Below are positions 7,977 to 14,154 of a DNA stretch of 14,154 bases, piece after piece. The notes under the pieces are model-generated. The model ran no database searches, was not told where the DNA came from, and worked only from the letters and a program-made list of their open reading frames with translations. Every line of letters begins with the position of its first letter. The first letter of the stretch is position 1. The stretch covers positions 1 through 14,154 of the forward strand of contig JWZX01001084.1 of assembly GCA_001275005.1 (NCBI GenBank), written 5' to 3'. The stretch comes from Chrysochromulina tobinii (taxonomy: Eukaryota > Haptophyta > Prymnesiales > Chrysochromulinaceae). The translations under genes were made by a program, and so were the position numbers.

Positions 7977-8005
7977 ATGTGTGTGTGTGTAATGTGAATG
8001 TGTGT
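7971..8005. repeat. TG-rich microsatellite spanning the channel stop codon
   Basis: A run of GT/TG dinucleotides interrupted by AA covers the last Val codon, the TGA stop (7974-7976) and the start of the 3' untranslated region. The block GTGTGAATGTGTGTGTGT is followed by a second AATGTGAATGTGTGT, which looks like slippage. Confidence 0.7.
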
Positions 8006-8288
8006 CTACCCGCGCTCTATACCATTTACATTAAACGAGTCTCCTCGGACCGCCCGGGCCGGCACCGGGTCACGTCACCGTCGCTACCCGGGCTCGCGGC
8101 TCCGTCAGCCCGGTCATTGTGTGTAGACTGAAGACTCGCGCACACGTTGGGCACTTCCAGTTCCACGACCACGTCTATCGCGTATCCAATGTTTTCGCCC
8201 GTCGCCCGACTTCCCGAAGGGCAAGGGCGAACCTTTTCGTTTGGTTACGGTTCACGGCCAGTACGGTTAACGGTATCCGTTGATCCGT
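7977..8288. other. Convergent 3' intergenic region
   Basis: This 312-bp gap lies between the ends of two convergent genes, the channel (plus) and the EGF protein (minus). After the TG repeat it is GC-rich with short CCCGGG-containing palindromic pieces (about 8050-8095). I see no convincing gene or RNA in it; it should hold both 3' untranslated regions. Confidence 0.6.
8030..8035 (+). terminator. Candidate polyadenylation hexamer ATTAAA for the channel gene
   Basis: ATTAAA lies 54 bp after the channel stop in a short AT-richer stretch (8016-8036). It is a common variant of the eukaryotic poly(A) signal. Many protists do not use this hexamer, so this is only a candidate. Confidence 0.25.
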
Positions 8289-9359
8289 TCAGAACTTACG
8301 CGTGCCCGCAATGCCCACGCCCGGATGATAGATCTTCTCATCTTTCTCATCTAGGTCCATCTCCACAGGGACCTCCACCGCATTCACCCATCGCCACGCA
8401 GCCGTCGCGCCCATGGCTGTGACGGCGAAGCACGCGAGAATGGCGAGCAGTTTCGAGAGGCCCGTCTCGAAGATGAGACCGCCGGAGCGCTTGAGCAGAA
8501 TAGAGCAATCGGAGCCGCCGTAATTGGGATAACACGTGCACACGCCATGAAGGCACGTACCAGAGTCGCTGCATCCGTTGGCGCACGTCGTGACGCCATC
8601 CAGGTCGTGCTCGCACGCAGCCCCTTGAAAACCGGTCAAGCACTTGCACACATCGGCGCTGTGGCCGGGGCTTCCCGTGGCGGCGCAAATGCCGCGCCCG
8701 TTGCACGGCTTTCCCGTACTTGCCACGTATCCTGGGCATCCTTGAACGCAACCCGCTCCATAGTAGCCAGCGAAGCACGCGCACTTGCCACTGATGCATT
8801 CTCCGTGACCTGAGCACTCGGGCTCAGAGCAGTTTACGGGCGTGTGGTCGACGCATCCATCGCCACTGAAACCTTCGGCGCACACGCAGTGCAGAATCCC
8901 CCCCTTGGGCCACTTTGTACACCGACCATGAGGCCACGAGCAGTTGAACGGGCACGACAGGGCGAACTCGTGGGTCTCGCAAGCCTCGCCACTGTACCCT
9001 CGGTCGCAGTTGCATTGTGACGTTGCGCGAGAGGGGTGGGAGACGCACGAGCCGTGCCCTGAACAAACCATCCCTGGGGCTGAGCTCGGGCAAAACTCGC
9101 CAAGTTGTTCTTTCGCGCTTTCCACGGACGAGTAGGTGATGGCGAGTACGTGTTGGATCAACATGTTGATCCGACCCGTCAATCTCCAAAAATGGAGCGC
9201 TGTCTCGAGCACTTTTTGGGGCACAGTCATTGTCATTACAATTGTATCAGTGGACACTAGGGACCACTGAAGCCTCTCGGTGCGGTGCCGCGCCTTGTCG
9301 CAATGGACACGATTTAGACGACGGTTCAACACGGTGCCGCGACCGTAGTACTTGTACAT
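8289..9359 (-). CDS. Tandem EGF-like domain single-pass membrane protein
   Basis: A 356-residue frame. Five EGF-like modules of the tenascin/teneurin style occupy about C90-C127, C136-C169, C177-C204, C208-C249 and C259-C285, with repeated CSGHG and GYSGEAC/GFSGDGC-type endings. One hydrophobic helix follows (about 301-323, LLAILACFAVTAMGATAAW), then a roughly 33-residue tail rich in Glu/Asp/Lys ending GVGIAGTRKF. This predicts a type I surface protein with an extracellular EGF stalk, possibly for adhesion or ligand binding. The N-terminus is doubtful: residues 1-41 are basic and do not look like a signal peptide, and a TATA-like element only about 20 bp upstream would put transcription near or past this ATG. 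Met42 or Met66 (MLIQHVLAITYSS, a weak hydrophobic stretch), or an unseen upstream exon, may supply the real start. Confidence 0.85.
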   Translation of the reverse strand: MYKYYGRGTVLNRRLNRVHCDKARHRTERLQWSLVSTDTIVMTMTVPQKVLETALHFWRLTGRINMLIQHVLAITYSSVESAKEQLGEFCPSSAPGMVCSGHGSCVSHPSRATSQCNCDRGYSGEACETHEFALSCPFNCSWPHGRCTKWPKGGILHCVCAEGFSGDGCVDHTPVNCSEPECSGHGECISGKCACFAGYYGAGCVQGCPGYVASTGKPCNGRGICAATGSPGHSADVCKCLTGFQGAACEHDLDGVTTCANGCSDSGTCLHGVCTCYPNYGGSDCSILLKRSGGLIFETGLSKLLAILACFAVTAMGATAAWRWVNAVEVPVEMDLDEKDEKIYHPGVGIAGTRKF

Positions 9360-9378
9360 GTGTTCGCCATGTTATGTC

Positions 9379-9389
9379 TATTTAAAATA
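9379..9389 (-). promoter_or_regulatory. TATA-like element upstream of the EGF gene
   Basis: The minus strand reads TATTTTAAATA, the most TATA-like string in the window, 20 bp before the first ATG of the EGF gene and overlapping the ATACATGTAT element. At a normal 25-35 bp TATA-to-start distance, the transcript would begin at or inside the first ATG, which favours a downstream start codon. Confidence 0.35.
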
Positions 9390-9396
9390 CATGTAT
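9387..9396. promoter_or_regulatory. ATACATGTAT palindrome (site 4)
   Basis: A perfect 10-bp palindrome identical to the one at 1913, just upstream of the EGF gene and adjoining its TATA-like string. A related sequence, TACATGTGT, lies at about 9354-9362, overlapping the first ATG. Confidence 0.4.
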
Positions 9397-9812
9397 GCCT
9401 TCTATCCGACCGTGCGTGATTGAGTTTTTATCCAAACAAGCTACCCGACAGTTATGAAGGGACCCCCTGGTGTGCAGTGGGGACATTTGCCGACGGGTTA
9501 AGCCAGTCGCCGGGTCGCCGCTTAAGTCGCCGCAACGACCTACCGTGGTACCGTACGTCCGAACGTGCTGTTTCGTGTTTGGCTTTGCGCCGGGGAGACC
9601 CGGTCTTAAGCCCGGACGAGGGTCGTATTCACTATTCAGCAACTATTCACGTTCGGACTTCGGTTCAGATTATTACTCCGACTATACCTTCAACCCTTAT
9701 TCAACCCAAGCTTCAACCTTGTACCTTGTAAGCATACCTAACAGAAGCCCTAGCCTATCGAATGTGCTCACGAAGCCAGCAGTGGAGGTGAGAGTTGGCT
9801 TGACGGGCACCA
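9397..9812. other. Non-coding intergenic stretch of lower GC
   Basis: This lies between the 3' end of the kinase gene and the 5' end of the EGF gene, both on the minus strand. It is less GC-rich than the genes, especially about 9620-9760, which is full of TTCA/TATT. It contains GTCGCCG-type short repeats (about 9505-9535) and two CTTAAG sites. A 123-codon plus-strand frame (9470-9841) has no recognisable domain and overlaps the kinase end, so I do not call it. A degraded mobile element is possible, but I found no terminal repeats or target-site duplication. Confidence 0.5.
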
Positions 9813-10511
9813 TCAGAATTCGAGCCCCAAGCCAGACGTGAGGCCATTTACAAGTGCTCCTGTCGGGTTTAGGCAGTCGAGGCGCAAAGCGTTGCTCGGG
9901 ATCGCGCGCTGCCCATGCTCCTCCCACCGCGGCCAGCAGTACGAAGACCACCAGCAGCTGTACTCGACGGCGGTCACCCCGAGCGACTCGTACGACGGCT
10001 TGCCCAGGTGCGACCGCTGCCACTTGCGACGCCAGAGGGCTTCCATTGCAATCAGGTCGTCGCCGTCAGCGTCGAGCACGACGTGGTGATCGCACATGGC
10101 CCGCACGCGCCCGGCGCCCGGGTGGGCGCTGAAAAGGAGGTGGCCCTCGACTACAATCAGCCGCGGTGGCGTTCGATCCTGAGCGGCATCAGCGGAGTCG
10201 CCTGCATCTGCCCCTGCCACCACAGTCATTGCTACGTCTCGTTCAAGAGCGTGCCAGTCAATGCTGCTAGGCACATTAAAGTCGGCGTTTCCGCGCGCAA
10301 CAAATGGAGCTGGAACGATTCCCGAGGGCCACGGTAGCGCGTGCAAATCCAATTTCGAGCAGCGCGAAGGCGGCAGGTGATGGCGGTCAGCATTGACAAT
10401 TGCAACGTGCTGAGGCCAGCGTTGCTGCAGTGCTGAGGCCAGCGTCGTCTTGCCAGCCGCGGTACAGCCGGAGAGGCACACGACCACGGTGTCTAAATGC
10501 GGACCGCGCAT
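9813..10511 (-). CDS. Nicotinamide riboside kinase-like P-loop kinase
   Basis: A 232-residue protein. The Walker A loop is GCTAAGKT (residues 15-22) just after a hydrophobic strand (TVVVCLSG). D37 in VNADRHH occupies the place of the NRK/uridine-kinase DDF motif. DFNVPSSIDWHALERD (about 77-92) matches the NRK 'WDxPxxxD...L' substrate segment, and LIVVEGHLLF (118-127) matches the NRK LIxEGFLLF strand. The lid region has EALWRRKWQR (157-166), and CWPRWEEHG (192-200) resembles the NRK 'VWPxY' segment. The family phosphorylates nicotinamide riboside with ATP to make NMN in NAD salvage; related enzymes phosphorylate uridine. An Ala/Asp/Gly-rich insert (about 97-115) makes it longer than the roughly 200-residue animal enzymes. 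Probably cytosolic. The DRHH and EGHLLF variants leave substrate choice open. Confidence 0.8.
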   Translation of the reverse strand: MRGPHLDTVVVCLSGCTAAGKTTLASALQQRWPQHVAIVNADRHHLPPSRCSKLDLHALPWPSGIVPAPFVARGNADFNVPSSIDWHALERDVAMTVVAGADAGDSADAAQDRTPPRLIVVEGHLLFSAHPGAGRVRAMCDHHVVLDADGDDLIAMEALWRRKWQRSHLGKPSYESLGVTAVEYSCWWSSYCWPRWEEHGQRAIPSNALRLDCLNPTGALVNGLTSGLGLEF

Positions 10512-10742
10512 CCAAAGTCACGAGCTAGGCCGACGCCTTCCGCGCTCCTCGGTGAGCTCTTCTGGAACGCTGTACGAATGAATCCCGACAAGCGACATGC
10601 AGGCGCCCACCAAGGCGCTTCACGATGGGAAGCGCAGGTTCCAGGTTGAGGTCTCAACAGCGGGCTTTGAATTACCTGCTGGGTGTGCTGTTGTGCACAG
10701 GTCATGACGCTTACTGAACACGCAACTTCAACAGAAACCGCC
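10512..10742. other. Short intergenic spacer
   Basis: This 231-bp gap lies between the end of the ankyrin gene and the start of the kinase gene, both on the minus strand, and would hold the kinase promoter. A short minus-strand frame here (up to 10807) overlaps both genes and shows no domain. I see no motif I can name. Confidence 0.4.
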
Positions 10743-11603
10743 TCAACTCTGACTGACACGGACAGGGGATGGATGACGACGGAGGCTCTCGGAATCACCC
10801 TCGTCATCCGTCTCCTGGCCGTGCAGCGGCAACCTCAGCAGCGTCTCCTTTCGCTGACTGCCCTCATCGAGAATGCGGCGGCGGCGCTCGGCGAGTAACT
10901 TGGCTACCTCATCCCAATCGTCGACTTCGCAGGACGCCTCCAGGGCTATCGTCGTGCTCACCATGACTTCCGTCGTGCGCTGTTCGATCTCGCCAATGGT
11001 CTCCTTGCGATGCCGCCGCCGCGCGGCCTCCTGCTCTGCAATTGCATGCGCTCGCCTCTCGAGGTCGTGACGAACCTCTTCCACGACCGCCGCCCTTTCG
11101 GCGATGAACTTATCAATCGCCGCGTACGCAGGGGACAAGGTCTGATCTCGGCCAACGGTTCGCCACGTAGAGAGCTGCAGCGGCCTCGTCTGCTCCTGGG
11201 CGATGAGGACTGCTGTGCGGCCGAACACGTCGCGGCGACATCTTGGGTCAGCGCCACGCACCAGGAGGAGGTTGATCATGGGCGTTGTAACATGTGAGGG
11301 TAATGTGCCCTCTGCCTCGATGACCTTCATGAGCGGCGTGTGCACAAGGTCGTCGACGACGTCCACCGTTGCTCGAGCGCCAATCAACGCATCTGCAATC
11401 TCAACGTGGCCACGCGACGCCGCCCCGTGCAGCGCTGTGAGTCCACTAACATCTCGCGCGTCAACGTCCACGCCTGCAGCCATGTAGGCCAGGACGCCCT
11501 TCAGATTACCATTCAGCGCCGCCGATCGCAGATGTGCCTCCGCGGCCTGCTTCGCCTTGAGGAGCGGCGGCGGCGGTGGAGGAGGCTTGGGACCAATGTG
11601 CAT
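10743..11603 (-). CDS. Ankyrin-repeat protein with C-terminal coiled coil
   Basis: A 286-residue protein. A poly-proline start (MHIGPKPPPPPPP) precedes ankyrin repeats at about 22-54 (AALNGNLKGVLAYMAAGVDVDARD), 55-88 (LTALHGAASRGHVEIADALI), 89-128 (TPLMKVIEAEG with an insertion, then LLLVRGADP) and a weak fourth from 129 (RTAVLIAQEQ). Residues about 160-215 are charged and heptad-like (AERAAVVEEVRHDLERRAHAIAEQEAARRRHRK is read in parts), predicting a coiled coil, followed by an acidic and basic tail. There is no catalytic domain, so it is a protein-interaction adaptor of unknown partner. It is divergently arranged with the CSP41-like gene. ATG 11603 is the only good start. Confidence 0.8.
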   Translation of the reverse strand: MHIGPKPPPPPPPLLKAKQAAEAHLRSAALNGNLKGVLAYMAAGVDVDARDVSGLTALHGAASRGHVEIADALIGARATVDVVDDLVHTPLMKVIEAEGTLPSHVTTPMINLLLVRGADPRCRRDVFGRTAVLIAQEQTRPLQLSTWRTVGRDQTLSPAYAAIDKFIAERAAVVEEVRHDLERRAHAIAEQEAARRRHRKETIGEIEQRTTEVMVSTTIALEASCEVDDWDEVAKLLAERRRRILDEGSQRKETLLRLPLHGQETDDEGDSESLRRHPSPVRVSQS

Positions 11604-11874
11604 GTTCGCGTTTTTCCCGGGCTCAACTGCGCGTTGCGTTCCGCTGCAATGATGTGCAGCAATGATGGGCTTTCATGCGAAAGGGTCAGTTGAATCGACA
11701 CACAAGGTACCGACCAGCCGTTAACAGCGAAACGAGTCACAGCCTGAGAAACACATAAGTACACATGTATCAAGTGTGGAAAGGCGGCGCAGGGGAAGAC
11801 GACCGATCTGGGGCCAACACGGACGCCAAAAGATTCGGCAATCTCCGTGCTGCAAAAGATACAATCGCTATACA
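11604..11874. promoter_or_regulatory. Divergent intergenic region (ankyrin / CSP41-like)
   Basis: A 271-bp gap between divergent start codons, so it should contain both promoters. It includes the fifth ACATGTAT copy (11763-11770) about 105 bp upstream of the CSP41-like ATG. No TATA box is evident; ATACAATCGCTATACA just before the ATG is AT-rich and may be initiator-like. Confidence 0.5.
11763..11770. promoter_or_regulatory. ACATGTAT element (site 5)
   Basis: Copy of the recurring intergenic element in the divergent ankyrin/CSP41-like promoter region, in the context TACACATGTATCAAG. The outer bases differ from the perfect palindrome at 1913 and 9387. Confidence 0.35.
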
Positions 11875-12978
11875 ATGGCTTACTCCTTGGTCGCTGTTGC
11901 CCTGGCCTTCTCGCCGGCGAGCAACCGAGCGCCCGCGACGGGCCGCTCGATAGCGGTTCGCATGGCAGGGGACTCCTCGGTGCTCATCATCCAGAACAAG
12001 GGCGGTGGCCACGGCGAGATTGGCTACCACCTCGCTCTGCAGCTGGCCAAGGACAAAGGCATGCCGGTCACAATCTTGCACGAAGGGCCGAACAAAGGCA
12101 AGCCGCCGCACAATGCGTACGGCGACCTGGATGCCGCAGGCGTCACGGTCCACTGGTGCGATAACCTCGAGGACTCGGCGGCTTGCCTTGCGGCGCTCGG
12201 CGGCGCTCGCTTCACGGCAGTTGTGGACAACTGGTCCAAGAGCCCTGAGCAGATCAAGCCGTACGCGGAGGCGGCCAAGGGCTGGGGCGTGACGAACTAC
12301 GCGTACGTATCCTCGGCGGGCATGTACACGCCCGCCAAGGGCGAGAAGGGCGCGATCGCTGAGACGTGCGCTGTCAAGAGCTCTGAGCAGCGACAAGCTG
12401 AGGAACTCATCGCCGCGATGGGCCTGCCATACTCCTACTTCCGGCCGCAGTACATCTACGGGCCGAAGCAGGGCAAGAGCTACCTGAGCTTCTTCTTCGA
12501 CCGGCTCACGCGCGGCCGGCCGGTGCCCGTGCCTAATGACGGCAAGCAGAGCGTCACGATGACGCATGCGGCTGACAACGCCGCGATGATCGCCGCGGCG
12601 ATCGGCAACGAGAAGGCAGTGGGAGAGGCGTTCAACTGCGCGACGACGCTGCTGATCACGTACGACGAGCTCGTCCGCAGGTGCGCGGGTGCGGCGGGCG
12701 TCGACTGCGAGATTGCATACTACGACCCCAAAGGCTTCGTCAAGCCGAGCGACGATTTCAAGTTCGGCTTCCCTTTCCGAGACACCCCCTTTTTCGTCTC
12801 GGCTGAGAAGGCGAAGACGCTGCTCGGCTTCGAGCCCAAGCACGACATCGCCAAGGACATAGGCTGGTACTTTGAGAGCAACTACAAGGCGAGCGGCGCC
12901 ATGGAGAAGGCCAAGAAGCTCAGCTTCGAGGATGACGACCTCGTGTTGACTGCGAAGCTCACCGCCGCGGCCAAGTGA
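11875..12978 (+). CDS. CSP41: CSP41-like plastid atypical SDR (NAD-epimerase-fold RNA-binding protein)
   Basis: A 367-residue protein from ATG 11875 (Met with G at +4). The frame is open 33 codons further upstream to 11776, but that part is basic and not conserved. Residues 1-29 form a hydrophobic leader (YSLVAVALAFSPAS) with an ALA|F junction like the signal-peptide cleavage motif of red-lineage plastid precursors, then a Ser/Arg/Ala transit-like stretch. The mature part has a Rossmann start, VLIIQNKGGGHGEIG (36-50), then AVVDNWSKSPEQIKP (116-130), AYVSSAGMY (143-151), FRPQYIYGP (189-197) and FFFDRLTRGRPVPVP (206-220), matching CSP41a-type chloroplast stem-loop-binding proteins almost segment by segment. 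CSP41 proteins bind plastid mRNA and rRNA and support transcript stability and ribosome assembly; the fold is shared with sugar epimerases, so enzyme activity is not implied. Confidence 0.88.
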   Translation: MAYSLVAVALAFSPASNRAPATGRSIAVRMAGDSSVLIIQNKGGGHGEIGYHLALQLAKDKGMPVTILHEGPNKGKPPHNAYGDLDAAGVTVHWCDNLEDSAACLAALGGARFTAVVDNWSKSPEQIKPYAEAAKGWGVTNYAYVSSAGMYTPAKGEKGAIAETCAVKSSEQRQAEELIAAMGLPYSYFRPQYIYGPKQGKSYLSFFFDRLTRGRPVPVPNDGKQSVTMTHAADNAAMIAAAIGNEKAVGEAFNCATTLLITYDELVRRCAGAAGVDCEIAYYDPKGFVKPSDDFKFGFPFRDTPFFVSAEKAKTLLGFEPKHDIAKDIGWYFESNYKASGAMEKAKKLSFEDDDLVLTAKLTAAAK

Positions 12979-13694
12979 GGGGACGACGCACCCATAGGCT
13001 CCTCTCGAAGGCTCCTCCCCCGCGAAGCCGCACGCGGAGCTAGGGGAGCTCAAGTGACGCGTCGGCCGTTGCGTGTCGTGCACCGCTCTCACCGCACGCG
13101 GCCACTGCGCCGCATTAGACCAGTGCATGTTACGCGAGCGGGCGCGTGGAAAGCGGTGGCCGGTCCGCGGTCGAGTCGGTGGCCGAGGGCGGAGGCAATC
13201 ATGACCGCTTCTTTTGAGCCCGACGTGACCGGAGATCGGGTTTGTCCGTTTCGTTCTTCGGTTTCGGTTTCGTTACTAAACAGTTAGGAGTTTTACCCGG
13301 CGGGCCGCCGGGTGCCGTCCGCTGTGGAGGCAGGACCAGGAGGGTCGAGGGACCGGACCGTTTGCGACGACGACGTACGTAGCGGCGGCGCGTCGCACCT
13401 CGCGATCGGACGTCCGTTAGCGCCAACCTCGTCGCCCGCCACGGCGCCCTCGTCGCCCGCCACGTGAACTACATATGCACTCGCTCCCGCTCGCGGCTGC
13501 CCCGGCCTCGGTCGCAGCCGAGCTGAGGCCGGCGAGCGTGCCCGTGTGGAAGGCCGGCGAGCGTCCCCCGTGACAACTTGCGGCCGTGCTGCACTTCTCT
13601 GCCCGCAATACAGGGGCGGGCGGCGTGTGGCTGCACGCTGCCACTGCTCGAGGATCTGGCTATCGCCAACAAATTAGGCCTTGGACGGGCGGTC
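12979..13694. other. Convergent intergenic region without a recognised gene
   Basis: This 716-bp stretch separates the 3' ends of the CSP41-like gene (plus) and the RGG-protein gene (minus). It is GC-rich, apart from a TTTCG/GTTTCGGTTT patch near 13235-13280, and contains an inverted repeat (13295-13313) and short duplications such as GGCTCCTC (about 13000 and 13010), GCCGGCGAGCGT (about 13530 and 13552) and CTCGTCGCCCGCCACG (about 13430 and 13448). I looked for tRNA box sequences and saw none. Open frames here have no protein-like features. Confidence 0.5.
13295..13313. repeat. 19-bp perfect inverted repeat
   Basis: ACCCGGCGG and its exact reverse complement CCGCCGGGT flank a single central G. 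The arms are nine G/C-rich pairs with almost no loop, so it is better seen as a palindrome than a stable RNA hairpin. It lies in the convergent spacer, where a termination or processing role is conceivable but unsupported. Confidence 0.6.
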
Positions 13695-13716
13695 TTACTC
13701 GAGGATCTGGCCATCG
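13647..13716. repeat. 19-bp direct repeat around the stop codon of the RGG gene
   Basis: CTCGAGGATCTGGCTATCG (13647-13665) and CTCGAGGATCTGGCCATCG (13698-13716) differ at one base and are exactly 51 bp apart. On the minus strand the upstream copy encodes the last residues of the gene (DGQILE) and the other copy reads SQILE in the same phase after two stop codons. Confidence 0.85.
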
Positions 13717-14154
13717 TCTAGGCTCGCTTTGGCGGCGCTGTCAGCCGGCTCGCCGCCGCTGCCTACTGGCGCGCCGCCGCTGCCTCGCCGCTCGCGCTCC
13801 TCATCGCGCCTCCGGTCCCGTGTCGCGTAGTCACCGCCGCGGTCGCCGCCGCGGTCGCCGCCGCGGTCGCCAGCGCGCTCTCCGCCGCGGTCGCCAGCGC
13901 GGTCATAGTAGTCATCATCGCGCCGATGTTCGCGTCGATCGTCGCCACGGTCGTACCCGCGATCATCTTCTCGCCGCCGATCGTATGAGTAATCGTCGCG
14001 CCGACGGCGCTCGAAGTCGTCGCCACCACGGCGCGTGTCCCGGTCACGTTCTCGGTCGCGGTCGCCGCCACCATAGCTGGAGCCACCATACCCAGCGCCG
14101 CCGTAGCCGCCGCCGCGGTCGCCGCCGTAGCCGCCGCCGCGGTCGCCGCCCCGA
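13695..14154 (-). CDS. C-terminal part of an RGG/RD-rich, probable RNA-binding protein (partial)
   Basis: The frame enters from the right edge and ends at TAA 13697-13695, giving 152 residues. It begins with RGGDRGGGYGGDRGGGYGG and AGYGGSSYGGG, then a charged RD/RE section (DRDRERDRDTRRGG, YSYDRRREDDRGYDRG), four GDRGG-type units from the 12-bp repeat GACCGCGGCGGC (about 13840-13895), and an acidic end, SLDDGQILE. RGG boxes plus RD/RE tracts are typical of the tails of hnRNP, U1-70K, SR-like and translation-factor RNA-binding proteins, so the missing N-terminal part probably carries an RRM or a similar fold, but that is inference. Tyr and Arg between Gly argue for real coding rather than chance low complexity. 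The stop lies within a GTAAGA string, so this may not be the only C-terminus. Confidence 0.75.
   Translation of the reverse strand, partial: RGGDRGGGYGGDRGGGYGGAGYGGSSYGGGDRDRERDRDTRRGGDDFERRRRDDYSYDRRREDDRGYDRGDDRREHRRDDDYYDRAGDRGGERAGDRGGDRGGDRGGDYATRDRRRDEERERRGSGGAPVGSGGEPADSAAKASLDDGQILE

Noticed and set aside
9365-9748. Possible solo LTR, TGTTATG... to ...CTAACA (9370-9743)
   Set aside because: The five bases on either side (CGCCA and GAAGC) do not match, so there is no target-site duplication, and no second copy is in the window.
9470-9841. 123-codon plus-strand frame with a Tyr/Ser-rich section
   Set aside because: No domain, skewed local composition, and overlap with the antisense 3' end of the kinase gene.
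10493-10807. 104-codon minus frame between the ankyrin and kinase genes
   Set aside because: It overlaps both neighbouring genes and has no protein-like features.
11770-13128. A 452-codon open frame on the minus strand opposite the CSP41-like gene
   Set aside because: It is the antisense shadow of a GC-rich gene with strong third-position bias; the translation is Arg/Val/Leu-rich with no domain, while the plus frame matches CSP41 along its length.
12979-13694. Possible tRNA or small RNA gene in the convergent spacer
   Set aside because: No B-box-like GGTTCGA string with matching acceptor arms was found; the 9-bp palindrome has no room for a loop.

Overview
The window is nuclear DNA from a eukaryote, most likely a photosynthetic marine protist with a red-lineage (secondary) plastid, such as a haptophyte or pelagophyte. 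The evidence is a CSP41-type plastid protein with a signal-peptide-like leader ending at an Ala|Phe junction, a 24-helix four-domain voltage-gated cation channel, a tandem-EGF membrane protein, an ankyrin protein, strong G/C bias at third codon positions, and no bacterial ribosome-binding sites or operons. All genes read without introns as far as they can be followed. The species cannot be named from the sequence alone.

Layout, left to right. (1) Minus strand, 1790 running off the left edge: a secreted or signal-anchored protein with a beta-trefoil-like stretch, a Cys/Trp-rich module and a very long Ala/Thr-rich low-complexity tail encoded by GC-rich minisatellites. (2) 1791-2411: a divergent intergenic region with a GATACAT array at roughly 10-11 bp spacing and ATACATGTAT palindromes. 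(3) Plus strand, 2412-7976: a single-exon 1854-residue four-domain channel with an apparent Asp-Asp-Asp-Asp pore ring, three tightly packed EF-hands in the I-II linker and the conserved Cav/Nav-type C-terminal domain. (4) Minus strand, 8289-9359: five EGF-like modules, one membrane helix and a short cytosolic tail. (5) 9360-9812: AT-richer non-coding DNA. (6) Minus strand, 9813-10511: a nicotinamide-riboside/uridine-kinase-type P-loop kinase. (7) Minus strand, 10743-11603: an ankyrin-repeat protein with a coiled coil. (8) Plus strand, 11875-12978: a plastid CSP41-like atypical SDR protein, divergent from the ankyrin gene. (9) 12979-13694: a non-coding convergent spacer. (10) Minus strand, 13695 running off the right edge: the RGG/RD-rich C-terminus of a probable RNA-binding protein.

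The genes do not form one pathway; this looks like an ordinary compact algal gene neighbourhood. The most notable object is the channel, which combines an all-acidic, all-Asp pore ring in one polypeptide with an EF-hand cassette at an unusual place (after domain I). The second is the ACATGTAT/GATACAT element, found only in intergenic DNA upstream of genes here.
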